Part shown: positions 34,763 to 47,136 of the stretch, piece by piece
Layout: each line of letters opens with the position of its first letter
How positions within the stretch are numbered: position 1 is the first letter of the stretch
Source: Crocodylus rhombifer
Lineage: Eukaryota > Chordata > Crocodylia > Crocodylidae
Assembly: GCA_038503035.1 (NCBI GenBank)
Contig: JAVSML010025531.1
Coordinates: 981,031 to 1,045,030 of the forward strand
Direction: 5' to 3'
Length of the DNA: 64,000 nucleotides
Translations under genes and position numbers: made by a program
The notes under the pieces: generated by a model
What the model saw: the letters and a program-made list of their open reading frames with translations, nothing else
What the model was told of the DNA's origin: nothing
Database searches by the model: none

Positions 34763-35569
34763 ATTGGAAAGCCTAACTGACAGTGTCACCAGTACTGAAA
34801 TGCTGTGTGGCTGATCTACACTGCTTTTGGTTTGGGAGGTGGAGCAGCAGAACGTGCTTGATGGTGATGCCACAATATGGTCTAAGGTGCTTACTAAAGG
34901 CATTGTTTTCCTTTGTGTATTGTACAACACTGAGTACATGATTATTGATACACAAATAAAAATTTAGGAGAGGTGTAGCTTACTATATTTAGTTTTTATC
35001 TTTAAAGAAGGAGCTTTAATTCACCTGAGAACAAAACAAATGTAATCTATTTTTACTTATTTCAAGGAGCACAAAAGCATGTGTTTTTCACCTTTGTCAT
35101 TCTGCTGCTTATATCCTTAATTCTTATTCTTAAATTGTAATATTGTTCTCCACTGCCAGCTACTGACAGCTTATCTAAAATAGGGTCCTGATCATCAGCG
35201 ACCTCCTTTATGTATCAAATAGGCACATGGCCCCATGAGTATTGAAAGAAATGCTCCTCCCAGAAATGCCATGGTATATATCCCACTTATTATCCACTAT
35301 ATAGCTTTATGATGTAGACCTGTTTCATAAGATCCAGCCAGTGAATTGGATAGCTTACCTAGTGTCTGCCTAAGTTGCATGAGAATTATCTGGCCGAAGC
35401 TCTTCCCAGGTAAAATGAGAAAGAAAACAACTGTAGGAAATGGTGGAGTTCTTTGCTACATTAATGAAGGTAGTAGATCTGTTGCTGTTTGTTTCTGCAA
35501 ACAGGCAGTGCATTTGGACTGCTGACTGTTTTTTGTTTTTTTTCCTCTATCAATTTATAGCAAGAAGGG
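34763..35569. other. Non-coding stretch
   Basis: Short unsupported open frames only. Confidence 0.3.
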
Positions 35570-35990
35570 TACCCTTTTTATGTCCAGATACTGACCTCAT
35601 GACCACAGTTATCCATGCTTTTATCACTTTGAAATTGGATTTTTCGCAGGGTGTCATACATGGAGCTAAATATGAAGATCACTTGGAGTTCAACTGATGT
35701 TAAACCTAATCAGTCATTCATTAGGCAGCGTTTTTTACATTGAGCTTATTATACCCAGACTCTATAAAATGCACTGACCGCCAATTTATTTTCAGGTAAA
35801 GTTCAAGGTATGCAGCTTGTTCTTCAGAGCCCTAAATGAGCCCTAAATGTTTCTGGGCTATCTTCAGGGCTACTTGTATGACACTGGCAGTTGTGAACAG
35901 TCATTTGAAATAGACTTACAGCTTGCTGTTTCAAGCAGAGCAATGGCAAAGTATTTCCAGTGAAGGGAATAGGATTCATTTTTTCCACTT
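35570..35990 (+). pseudogene. Ancient L2-like LINE ORF2 remnant
   Basis: At 35581-35660 the frame reads TDLMTTVIHAFITLKLDF, the counterpart of the L2/RTE-type block DLxTVVHAxVTSRLDYCN. Further on, 35799-35840 reads FKVCSLFFRALNE, the counterpart of FKVCxLTYKALNG. The order and spacing of two blocks on the same strand support an eroded L2-like C-terminal region. The Cys-Asn after LDY and most of the intervening region are lost. Confidence 0.5.
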
Positions 35991-36147
35991 TAAGAGAGAA
36001 ACTTTGGGTCTGAAACTTCCAGGAGGGGTGACTTGGCTGACTGTAAAGGCTGAGGTAAGGTTTTAGTTGTAGAGGTTTGGATATTTAAAAAAAAGGAAGG
36101 AAAAAGAGCACAAAGTTTGTTACAAGACACTGATACAACCCGTAAGA

Positions 36148-36881
36148 CAGTGGTGCCCAACCTTACTAGACTTAAGGCACCCCTCAGAAAATGTCAGCTC
36201 TTAGTTTTTACTCAGTTTTTGACTATGGAAAAATAAGAGCAATTTTTTGGTTGCAAAGAACTTAGAGACCACCAACATACCTGAGTATTTTTAACACTAT
36301 GTGAAAAGTTTTTCACTTTGTGAAGTCTCTCTGAGTTTATCTTGTGAATCATATTTGAATACCTAACACTTCTTGATACCCTTGAAAGGATCTCAAGGCC
36401 CTTTTGAGGTTAGCAGAGAGCTGTGGGTCCTGGTCGGCAGCACTGGGGTGGGTGCCTGTGATCACAGGAGCAGGGTGGCTGGGGGACACTGCAGGGCTAG
36501 TGGGAGCAGGGCTGCAGGTCAGGAATGAGGCATGCCAGCAGGGCTGGAGGGGCAGGGGGCTGCAGGTCAGGAGTGGGGGGGGCTGTGGCTTGGGAGTGAG
36601 GGGCACCTGGGAAGGTGGGGGACTGTGGGTCAGGAGTGGGGGACACATGCAGTGCCAGGGGGCTACAGTTCAGGAGTGAGGAGCACCAGAATGGTTTGGG
36701 ATGTGGGATAATGTGGGCCGAGAGTGGGGCAGCTGCAGGGCTGGTGGGGGCTGTGGCTTGAGAGTGGGGGGGCAAGGGTAGGACAAGGGCATATCACTGC
36801 TCCCCTGCCCACCAAGCTTATTACTTTCTCCTCCCTGACAGGTCCCCCTTTTTTTGAACCTGGAAATATGGTAACCCTAAC
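36148..36881. mobile_element. hAT-like repeat ends around a G-rich core
   Basis: The left boundary CAGTGGTGCCCAACCTTAC is a typical hAT-type terminus. The right boundary GGAAATATGGTAACCCTAAC, read on the complement as GTTAGGGTTACCATATTTCC, is the end of a different common reptile repeat. So the interval is probably two fragments back to back, with the G-rich minisatellite between them. Confidence 0.4.
36510..36775 (+). repeat. Degenerate G-rich minisatellite, about 40-bp period
   Basis: The words CTGCAGGTCAGGAGTGGGGG, CTGTGGCTTGGGAGTGAGGG, CTGTGGGTCAGGAGTGGGGG and CTACAGTTCAGGAGTGAGG recur at irregular 22-48-base spacing. Many G-runs of three or more lie on this strand. Confidence 0.6.
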
Positions 36882-38254
36882 TAATTACTTGTCTTTTGTT
36901 CAATGTTTGTCTCTAACTACAGGAAGCGGACAAAGGAAGGGTTTTACATCTGGAACAGGGAGTTGTGGGTTCCCTGTTAACAGGCTCCTTTGCTTGCTGT
37001 CAGAGGCCATACAGTCCTTTGCTTGTAGCACCCAGATGACTTGCACACATTTTAGGAAACGGAAGGCTTGAACTCACGCTGAAGTTCCAGTGTGCTTGGA
37101 GAGCCGAGTTGGACTGCTGCTAGATGTTCAGGATAAGGGTTTCCAGTGTAGGTGGCTGGCAGGAATGTGCTTGAGAGTGCTCCTAAGGTTGACCCTAATG
37201 AGCAGTGCAGACAGTTCCTCCTTAATAAACTTGATTGAAGAAAGAGCTAATGAAATATACTGAGAGTAGTAAGCCTAAACATGCATACCTTCTTCCAGCG
37301 CACCATTATATTGGGTAAAAGAACTTTAAAATTCAGAAGTATTTTTTTCTAGAAAGGATACTCAGAAGTAGAGGGATTTGTTAATTAGATTTAATTGTGT
37401 TGGCCTGCAGTGGCTGATAACATTCAATTCAAATATACTTTGTTGGCATGACAAACTATATAAAGTGGTGCCAAACTGTAAAAAGAAACAGCCCTTTAGA
37501 TCCTCTGCCTCTAGCTATAGCTGAAGTCTGCCCAGAATAAGCCTATGTTGTGTTTGGGGATTTTATTCCCTGTGTCCATTTGTCATTATTGTTGGATCCT
37601 CATTGACAGCAGCATGCTGCACAGCAAAAGGCTATTGCTACAGTATACGTATTTCAGTTTGGACTGTTCCTGGAAGAAATTGTCTTCAAATGCATGTAGT
37701 GGAATGTGATAAATGAAGGAACTTTGAGCGGGCTGTGACAGGAGCACTGTGTCTGGGGGAAAAGAGGTAGAAACAAAATAGAAAATACAAACTCACCAGC
37801 AGAGAAAAGAAGTGTCTTAGAAAGGTTGGTGAGCAAGAAAGAAATAGGTTAATGTTTAAGTGACTAGGGCAGAGAAAATAAATCTTACTAGAGAAGGAGG
37901 CATAGAATGGGGATGAGTAAGATAGGATGTGGGCTAAAGAGAAGTATTGCTTGTATACTGCAGGGATTAGTCTCTAACTATAGTACTTGGGTTGTCCCTC
38001 ACTAAGCTGCCAGCATGGAAGTATATCAAAATATTATAAGGCAAAGGGAAATGCCTCACTTGAGTAACCACTATATACATATATGGCAAATCTATAGGGC
38101 TATTACAATATATTACCTGTGACTTGCTGTATTGCTTTGCTAAGGAGAGATTTTTCCCAGCACTGACTGCTGGTGAATTCTAGCCATACGAATACAAAAT
38201 AATCTCTCTCTGCTGAAATAAAAATCTATAGTATTGTGATCCAGTCACCATACT
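36882..38254. other. AT-rich non-coding stretch
   Basis: A LINE-tail-like phrase (AAATATACTTTGTTGGCATG) occurs at 37431-37450; otherwise nothing recognised. Confidence 0.3.
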
Positions 38255-38420
38255 GGCGCTAACGGATTTAAGCACAGAACATGGATTTTTGAGATCTAAG
38301 TCCTATTCCTTGTTGTGCCTATTCCTTGTTGTGCCTGTCATCTCCAGTGTGACTTTGGTTACATCACTCCTTCAACTCTCTGTATGACTTCCTGTGTGGA
38401 CTTCAGGGCTTAGACCACTC
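38255..38420 (+). repeat. MIR/CORE-SINE-like fragment
   Basis: The segment AAGCACAGAACATGG, then AAGTCCTATTCC, then GTGTGACTTTGGTTACATCA and CTTCAACTCTCTG follows the order of the tRNA-like head and the TGTGACTTTGGGCAAGTCAC core in MIR-type SINEs. It contains an internal 16-bp direct duplication (ATTCCTTGTTGTGCCT twice, 38307-38338). Confidence 0.4.
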
Positions 38421-41044
38421 TTTACTAATTGGTTCTCCTTTTCTTGGTATAATATGGATCTAATCTCAGTTGAGGCCTCTAGTTACCTATATAATAAACC
38501 TATGCTATTTCTATGACTTTCTTACTGAAAAAGAATGGGGCAGTTTCTTTGTTTAAGTCATCTGGCTGGACTGAGGTCTCTCTCTGGACAAAAAGAGCCA
38601 ACAAGCTGGTATGGGAACATATAAAAGATGTTAAATCTACAGGAAGGAAACACAAGTGACTTTTTCTGTTTGTTTTGGGCTTTGTCTTTTTTTCTAAGAA
38701 TGAAATAACAAAAAAAAAAATCAAAGTTGTAGAGCTGTCTATTGGCTTGTGGGCACCTAAGCTTTCACTTAATCAGGAAATTATCTGAAGCAAAGGTTTG
38801 CACCTGTTCGCAACAGTGCTCCTGAGGGAGAAAGGAAAAGAGGAAGGAAGATCAAACTGGGGGATGGAAAGTAAGAGAGAGTGGCAATGGGAGTGTTAGA
38901 AAGACAGAAGAGGGACAAGCATGAGCAATTCTTTGAAAGGTGGTACTAGAGTTGGGAACAGCATAATGAGAGATGCCTCAGCCTGAATTGAAAGCACTGT
39001 AGCAAAATAAGAAAAGAGGTAGGAGTAAAGAAAGCAAATTAACAATGGAAAGCAAAATCGCAAATTATGAGGAAAAACTGGGAACTTACAGAAGGAGTTC
39101 ATCAGTGGAGGAACTCCCATACATATAACCCCATTGGGTTGGAAAAAAAGCCAGGATAACATTTTCAATAGCATCCAAGTGTCAAGGGAGCCAAAGGGTC
39201 TTTTGTGACTGTAGTGTAGAGATACACATCAGGTTTAAACTGCCTAGCAGTCTAGTGCATATTTTCATGGCAGAACTCCCTAATGTGGTGGGAAATGATA
39301 TAGGCATGCCTTCAGGTACTTTTTTGAAACGCAACTTAAGCTCCAAAGTCATGCAAGCACTTTTGAAAAACTTGCTCTTAATCATTATGCCTCAACACCC
39401 TGCATAGAAAGATAATCATGAAGTTTTGTTGGGCAAAGCCTTTGGCGCAGTAAACCATAGTAGTAAAAATGCAATGAGGACACATTGAAAATGTGTCAGA
39501 GGAAATTATTCTAGCAAGGAATCTGGGACTATAAAAAAGTCCTGCTGCCTTATGAAATTTTAACAGACAATTTGCAGGGGGGCGGGATCCTGAAACTCTC
39601 CGTCCAGAAGTGGAGAAAAAGCCAAAATGAGCTACAAAATGTCACTGACAAACTGCTTGTGATTGACTGATTGGCAGAGGTCTGGTCCAAAATTTATCAC
39701 CATATTAGTCCCACTAGGCCCTCTGCACAGGGAGGAAGTTCAGTCCTGGAGAACCTCTCTCTTGGGGGTTTTTTTCTTCTTTCTCGTAGAAGTTAAACTA
39801 GTCAAGGAAGGTTATGAGAACATACTCGAACTGCCATACTGGAGAGATGCCCTAGGGGAGAAATAATTTTATATATTAACTGGATATAAACATATCTTTT
39901 ATCTATTTCTTTAAATCAAATTATCCCAAGCATCACTGCCTGTATCTGATAAGGCAGAAGAATCCATGATGCCCAGTTATGACTGCATTTAACATAACCA
40001 TAATTTTCCAGTCTTACCAATGATTTTTGAGCTGGTGTTCAGTTTAACTAACAATGCACTGTCACTTTTGTTGTATTTTGTAGCTACCATTGTAAGTTGG
40101 ACAGTTGGCTCTGGCTCTATATAAAGGAGCACAGAACACTCCAAAATGATAGAGAAAAGGTTACTGAGTTTTTGTATAATTTTTTTTCCATAAGACAAGT
40201 TAATATACTAGAGCCCAGGTGATGGCTGCTTCATTATCTGAACGCACAGTTTTTTTGTTGATAATGTTGCTTTGTTTTACTCCCTTACCTTTACTAGTTT
40301 AGGAACAAAGGGAAACAAAGTAGTAAGCTAAAACAACAGCTACTGCTGCTGTGATAGCTATACTCATTTCAAGAGCCTTCTATTCAGTAGCATAAATAGC
40401 AATCTTACCATCAGCTGAGTGGTAGCAAAACAAACCCTTTAAGATGATAGAAGAATATTAATAGTAAATGATAGGTTATAGTTGCTATTTAAACAACCAG
40501 TCACATTTTCCTTTTTGGTAAATATAACTAGTTATAATGTAAAATAGAAAGAAGGAAAGAAAGAAAGTCTCTTGAAAACGTACTACAATTTGGGGTATGT
40601 GATTGTATCTTGGCTTAGCTCAGCTGCTGATAAACTGAGCACCATGTATTTGATTCAGAGAGCCCATCCATGCTCAAGTGAAGTTTATATTCCTATCCAT
40701 TCTGAGAGAAGAATGAAAAAACACCTCACTGTTTTATAGTGAGGGTGATATAATGGATACATCAGAATCAAGTGCACTGAAAGTAATGGAGTGAGGCTGC
40801 CCACATCATTACTTTCCATACATTTCTGTTGCCTGTTCCTCTCAGCACTCGCACTCTGACTGCAGTGATTCATTCATCCTGTTTATATTTTTTTGAAAAG
40901 CCAAGTTTGCAAAAATGCATTCTTTCACTCACGGTGTGGAGAGGTTTCTGCCTTGTTAGGTGCTGGTGGGCGTTAGTGAGAAGTGACTACCTGGGGTGAA
41001 AAAAATACTTTTTTAAACGCTAGTAATTTTTAATAGCTAGGGTT
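38421..41044. other. AT-rich non-coding stretch
   Basis: A GAAA-type microsatellite lies at 40549-40567. No gene, RNA or mobile element recognised. Confidence 0.35.
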
Positions 41045-42860
41045 TTTCTTTCTTTTGTATGGCTTTAGGAGCAATCACAGTTTTAAATTCTAAATTCCCC
41101 AACCAGACCAAGGTCCTGCTGGAAAGTGAGTGTAACTCCAGGATGTCAACCTTAAACTTGTATCTGGGGCAGGGTGTTATTATGTGCTCCATGGTTTGGT
41201 CAGGGTTTCCACAGTTGCAGCCAGGCAAGCTTTTTAGGTGCCACTTGTACATCAGGTGGCTACACCAGCCATGTCTAGTGTGTATCCTATTAAGGGTTGT
41301 CCACATGCTCCATGGAAGGTTGAAGCCCAGTTGTTGCATTGTTGGGTCAGAAACAAAGTGTTTATTTTGGAAAGTGTTTTCTGCCCAAGCGTTCCTCCAA
41401 GATTCTTCTGTGCTGTGGTATAGGAGGTGCTTGGCTCGTATCCAAAAAATGTTTTCATGAAAACATGTGATGAGTTGAGGGATCTTGACAGTCTCTGTGG
41501 ATGGGAAGGTCTGGATTACTGTTGATGCACATTATTTCTCTGTATGTTGCTGCATCCCATTGAATAGAGGGAGGGGTTATGTTTGAAAGTACTGGTAGCC
41601 ACTGCACCGGAGTTGATATTAAAGTTCCAGAGAGAGTCCTCATTACTGAGTAGAGTTGTGTCAATGAGTTTGGTATGTCGACTTGAGGCCCAGATGGGTG
41701 CACAATACTCGGCTGTTGAGAAGACCAGGGCTATGGCAGAAGTGCAGAGGACAGTGGCTTCTGCACCCCAGCTTGTGCTGGCAAGCTTTCAGATGATGTT
41801 CACTCATGTATGGCAGTCTTTCAGAGGTGATAATGGTAGCTTAGAGAGCAGTCAAGGGTCACCCTAAGGTAGGTAGGAGTTGGATTGTGATGCACTTTTT
41901 CTCCACAAAAGGTGATGTTGAGACTGTGTGTGTTTTGTGCCTTGCAATTGTCAAGATGGAATGTGGAGACAATGGACTTGGTTGGATTTGATCGTAGTCT
42001 CCACTTATGAAAGTATTCATCCATTACTGATAAGTCAGATTTCAGTGTGGCTTCAATATCCTGAAAAGACTTTGCTTGCAATATCGTTGGTGTAGATAGA
42101 TTTCCAGGATTATGTGTAGGGTATATCACTTAGGTAGATGTTAAAGGGTAACTGCCAGAACACTACCCTGTGGGAGGCCATTATTGACCATTCTTGGAGA
42201 GCTGACCTTATCTCGTAGATGGACCTCCATCCTTCTATTGCTCATCAAAGTCCACAGCAGCTGGAGTAATTCGGCATATGGCAGCAGCAGCAGGGCCAGT
42301 TTGAGCATCAGTCTGTGTTTCTACACAGTATCATAGGCCAAGGACAGATCTATGAAGGTGGCCCTGGTCTTGAGCTGGTAGTGAAAGCCAGCTTCGATGG
42401 TTATAGTGAAGGCAAGGACTTGTTCACAGCAGCTATAATAGGATCTAAAGCCAGCCTGTTCTTGGGGGAGTAATAGGTTGATGGTAGGGCTAATTATTAG
42501 AAGGATGAGCCACTCTGGGAGCTTATAGATTGTGCAGAGCAAAGAGATGGACTTGTAGCTCCCAGGGTCATGTACCAGCTTTCCTGGTTTTGGCAGGGCT
42601 ATCACCATTGTCTTGCACCAGATTTATGAAATATGGCCATTCTCCATCACAGTTAACAAGAGAGTCAGAAGCCTTGGTTCACCAATGGGCCAAGATAGTG
42701 GAGGAATTTCGGTGAAATACCATCTTTCCCTGCAGCCTTGCCCTTCTGGACAATTGGCCGTTATCTTTCTGAGTTTTTCTTAACCTTCTGATTGTGTTGT
42801 TTATCAAGGGATCCCTTTGAGTTGGCCATCAATTTGGTAGTGACAGCACTTGCACTGACT
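41045..42860 (-). pseudogene. Non-CR1 LINE (jockey-superfamily type) ORF2 remnant
   Basis: On the minus strand, in order: LPKPGK and YKSISLLCTIYKL fingers motifs and AGFR (42600-42430); RT motif A FIDLSLAYDTV (42350-42321); NNGLPQGSVLA after a frameshift (about 42190-42150); a decayed catalytic box reading YTND (42094-42083) where YADD is expected; then MDEYFHKWRLRSNPTKS (about 42030-41980), PTYLRVTLDCSLSY, and a C-terminal CxCGNPDQTMEHIITPC zinc-knuckle-like motif near 41220-41160. The DEYFHKWRL and CGNPDQTMEHI signatures belong to a LINE group distinct from CR1, L2 and L1. I suspect a Daphne/Vingi-like jockey-superfamily clade but am not certain. Several frameshifts and stops make it inactive. 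The 3' end is near 41045; a CR1 lies just upstream of its 5' end. Confidence 0.7.
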
Positions 42861-43136
42861 TGTGGGTTAGCAACCTCTGCTGTGTTTGATGCTCCAAGTT
42901 TCCTCAGGAGTCTCCAGGCCTAATGGCTTGAGTGCATAAAGTCTATAGCTAGGGTTAAATGGGTTGGGGGAGGGGGCAGGGAGGGAAGAGAGAAGCTTGA
43001 GGTTTAATAGGTCAGGAACCAAATTTGGAACGTGGCAGCTGCTAGCTTTGATAGTAGCATGCTTCGTACTTTTGTTTCTCCTCCCATACTTTTTGCAATT
43101 TTGATCTACTTGGATCACAGGCTCCTGGGATAGATT

Positions 43137-45535
43137 CATAGACGTTAGGGTTGGAAGAGACCTCAATAGATCATCAAGTCTGACCCCCTGCATAGGCAGG
43201 AAAGAGTGCTGGGTTCAGATGACCCCAGCCAGATGCCCATCCAACCTCCTCTTGAAGACCCCCAGAGGAGGGGAGAACACCACCTCCCTTAGGAGCCCAT
43301 TCCAGATTTTTGCAACTCTGTGAAGAAGTTCCTCCTAATGTCCAATCTAAATCTGCTCTCTGCTAACTTATGGCCATTATTTCTTGTGACCCCCAGGGAT
43401 GTGTTGGTGAGTAGACCCCCACCAATTCCCTTCTGAGGCCCCATGATGAATTTATAGGCAGCCACAAGGTCACCTCTCAACCTTCTCTTGCAGAGGCTGA
43501 AGAGGTCCAGGTGCCCTAGTCTCTCCTTGTAGGGCTTGGCCTGCAAGCTCTCAGCCATACAACTGGCCCTTCTCCGGACCCATTCCAGGTTATCCACATC
43601 CCTCTTGAAGTGTGGCGCCCAAAATTGCATGTAGTATTCCAACTGTGGTCTGATTAGCACCTGATAGAGGGGAAGTATCACCTCCTTGGTTCTGTTTGTC
43701 ATGCATCTGCTGATGCATGATAAAGTGCAGTTAGCTTTTCTGATGACTTTGTCATACTGACGACTCATGTTCATCTTGGAGTCCACTTGGACTCCAAGAT
43801 CCCTTTCCGCTTCCAAGCTACCAAGCAGGTCATTTCCTAGGCAGTAGGTGTGCTGGACATTTTTCCTCCCTATGTGCAGCACTTTCAATTTCCCCCTGTT
43901 AAATTGCATTCTATTGTTTTCTGCCCATTTATCCAACCTGTCCAGGTCTGCCTTTAGTTGTTCCCTGCCCTCCGGTGTTTCACTTCTTCCCCCACAGTTT
44001 TATATCATCCGCAAACTTGGACAGAGTACATGTCACTCCCTCATCCAAGTCACTGATGAAGACATTGAAAATTATTGGTCCAAGGACCGAGCCCTGCGGG
44101 ACCCCACTGCCCACTCCCTTCCAGGTCAATACCAACCCATCCACTACCACTCTCTAGGTATGACCCTCTAGCCAATTTGCCACCCACCAGACTCTGTAAT
44201 CATCTAAGTCACAGCCTCTTAACTTGTTCACCAGTATGGAGTGGGATACTGTATCAAAGGCCTTCTTGAAGTCTAAGTAAATAATGTCAACCCCTACTCC
44301 TGTGTCCAGGTGTTTTGTAACCTGGTCATAAAAAGAGGCTAGATTACTCAGGCATGATCTACCTGCTATGAACCTGTGCTGATTTCCCCTCAGCATAATT
44401 TTTCCTGCTGGGCTCTCACATAGATGAGCCTTAATAATCTTTTCAAAGACTTTGCCAAGGATGGAGGTGAGACTGACTGGCCTATAGTTGCCTGGATCCT
44501 CCTTCCTCCTCTTCTTGAAAATAGGGACGACACTGGCCCTTTTCCAGTTTTCCGGAACCTGTCCCATGTGCCACGAATCCTCAAATATTCTTGCCAGTGG
44601 CTGTGCAGTGACATCAGCCAGTGCCTTCAGTACCCTCAGATAGAGCTCATCCGGGCCTGCCAACTTACACACATCCAGTCCTTCCAAGTGACTCTGCAAC
44701 ATCTCAGGGTCAACGCCTGGTAGTCTGGTGCCCAGCTGTTGCCTCTACAATCCCATTGTGAGACTTGTCTTGCCCCTTGTTTAGGAAGATTGAGGCAAAG
44801 AACTAATTGAGGAGTTCAGCCTTGTCCCCCCCATCTGTCGCCAATTGCTTTTGCCTGTTCAGTAGTGGTCCTATTCCACCCTGAGCCTTCCTTTTACTCC
44901 CTATATATCTGAAAAATATTTTTTTGTTATCTTTAACTTGGGATGTCATCCTCAGCTCCATGGTGGCTTTGGCCTTTCTAACTGCCTCCCTACAACTGCG
45001 AGCTGAGGAGGTATACTCCTCTTTAGTAATCTCTCCCTGTTTCCACTGCTTATATGCCCCCTGCTCTGGATTTCTCTGGTCAGCCAAGGAAGCCTCTTGG
45101 CCCCTTCCTCCTTTTACCCTGCATTGGGATCATCTCCCTCTGTGCCCAAAGGATCATTTCCATAAGGCACAGTCACACTTCCTGGGCTCCCATCTCACCA
45201 AATCTCTTACTCTGCAGTGTGTCATTGACTAAATACCTGAGTTTGCTGATGTCAGTCTTCCTAAAGTCTAGCACTTCCACCCTACTAGTTACCTTACCCA
45301 CTCTATGCCTTATGATGAATTCTATTATTTGGTGGTCACTGTCCCCCAGATGATCACTGATCTGTAGGTCCCCTACCATGTCATCCCCTGTTGCCAGTAC
45401 CACTTCCAGTAAGGCATTCCCCCTAGTGGGTAGGAGTGGCATCTCCAGTGGTCTCTCCAGGCAGGTCTGCACTAGCTGGGAGCACTGCTAGGAAATTTTC
45501 TGCCCACTCATTTCCTCTCTGGACACTTCAAATTT
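43137..45535 (-). mobile_element. CR1 LINE, 5'-truncated (CR1-C)
   Basis: Minus-strand CR1 with its 3' end at 43137 (complement of AGACCTCAATAGATCATCAA) and 5' limit near 45535. It encodes, in broken frames, the end of the endonuclease (GDSDHQIIEF, about 45340-45310), the KKIFFRYIGSKRK linker (44940-44890), the RT with VDIIYLDFKKAFDTVSH (about 44290-44240), FADD (44015-44004) and the C-terminal region to 43289. The subfamily differs from CR1-A in sequence and in lacking the ATGAAACT tail. Confidence 0.88.
43289..45472 (-). pseudogene. CR1-C ORF2, endonuclease end plus reverse transcriptase, multiply broken
   Basis: Four open pieces in succession on the minus strand (45472-45173, 45087-44803, 44702-44154, 43936-43289) together cover endonuclease C-terminus to ORF2 C-terminus, separated by stops and frameshifts. 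The catalytic FADD is still encoded, unlike in CR1-D and CR1-E. The N-terminal half of the endonuclease is absent through 5' truncation. Decay is clearly greater than in CR1-A. Confidence 0.85.
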
Positions 45536-45636
45536 TAGGAATGAGAGACTAGCTATTTAGCATCCCCCTGAACATGTGCTGTAACTAACTTACTATATCA
45601 CACTGTCAAGAGACTTTTCCTGTGCCTGTCCCAGAG

Positions 45637-47136
45637 GGTAAGTACAGACAGTCAAGCCTGAGGTGCATACAATTTGGTCTATGCAGATTTCTCTAAGTAG
45701 CGTAGATTGAACTGATACCAAACATAATGGACACTTACTTTTCAGGTGAGAAAAGCAGGCAAAGGCCTACAATGGCCTAGGCCAAAAGGTGGGGTGCATT
45801 AAAGCACACCTCCCAGCCTGCCATGCAGGATATCTGCCCACACTGGGGAGAACCCCAGACCTCTGGGGGGTTTCCCCCACCTGGCCTGGGAACTTTCTGA
45901 GCCCTGGTCTGTGGAGATGTATTTGGGGGGGATGGCAATTTCCTTCCTCGGTTCCCCCCACGCAGGTGGGCTGGAATGTCACTGATGTGCAGGTGGGAAG
46001 ACAAGTCCCCCCCATACACACATACACACTGGTTTTAGCCCTGCCAGCAAGGGTCTTACCAGCTTGGGGGTTGGGCCAGGCCCCAAGGTTTTCCCCATCC
46101 CTGCCTAGCCAGGATGTACAGAAAGAAGAAGGCCCTGCTGTATGGCAATATCCTCTGGGACTGCCCACTGCATCCTGCCAAAGCCACTGGTGCCAGGCTC
46201 CACAGGAATGTGTCAGCTGGTGCAGGGGCTTGTGCTTGGTGGTGGGTTCAGGAGCACTCCACAGAGGACAGGATTGGGCCCTGCCACATAGTGCAAGCCC
46301 CTAGCGCTGCCCAGCTTTTCCCATAGAACCCAGCACGATGCACCAGGCAGCCCCTTGGGTCTTGTGCTCAGTGGCAGGGCTGGATGGAGTTGTGGATGGA
46401 AGAACCCCCCCCATGGTAAACCAGAAGGACCACAGGTAGTCCAGGGGCCAACACCTCCCTCCCCACTGGCCCCCACTGTCTGCCTTGAGCCCCTAGGTGG
46501 GGCTCACAAGGGTCACAAGGCCACACCCTCCCCATGGAGGGGTCAGGGCCAGTTCAGGAGTCCATTTTTCCCCCCCTGCCTGCCCCTGGAACTAGGATCT
46601 AGGCCCCAGAGAAAACCCTGCCTCTCTTTCCACCCCCTGCTCTCCACCCCACCTTATACTCATGCTGCTTGCTCACTAGCCAGGGGCTGGGCCAATGGCA
46701 GAGAAGGGGTTCATTCCTGGTGGAAGCCCTGCCTGTATTCCCACCCCCCACTTTCCCTTTTGCCTGGGCTGCTTGCTCAGTGGCTGGGGTCAAACCCAGT
46801 CCTGGCTTTGTGAGAGCTCTGAGGCAGAACCAGCTAGGTGCTGGGCTAAAGCAGTGAGCTATGTTTCAGCATGCTCCCCACTACCTCCCTCCAAAGGCAC
46901 ATGGGAGGCCACGGGACTGACCTAGCCTGAGTCAGGAGGGGATCTGGGACAGAAGTTGCATAGACCACTTTAACCTAAATCAGTTAGGTCTGATGCTACA
47001 TCCATCCAGATTTATCTTAAACCTAGATTTGGCCATTGTGAAAGCAATTTACGTGCACTGAATGTCTGTTCTGTTAGAGGTTTGAACCGGTTCCTGATCA
47101 CTTATACTAGTTTATGTGTAATTTCTGTCTCTAGCC
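45637..47136 (-). mobile_element. Harbinger-like element (copy C)
   Basis: The complement of the right end, GGCTAGAGACAGAAATTACA followed by CATAAACTAG, matches the left end of copy A, so copy C is inverted relative to A. The left boundary GGTAAGTACAGACAGTCAAG resembles the end of the element at 48078. The three-base flanks (AGA, ATA) do not match. The interior is GC-rich with several meaningless open frames. The left limit is less certain than the right. Confidence 0.5.
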
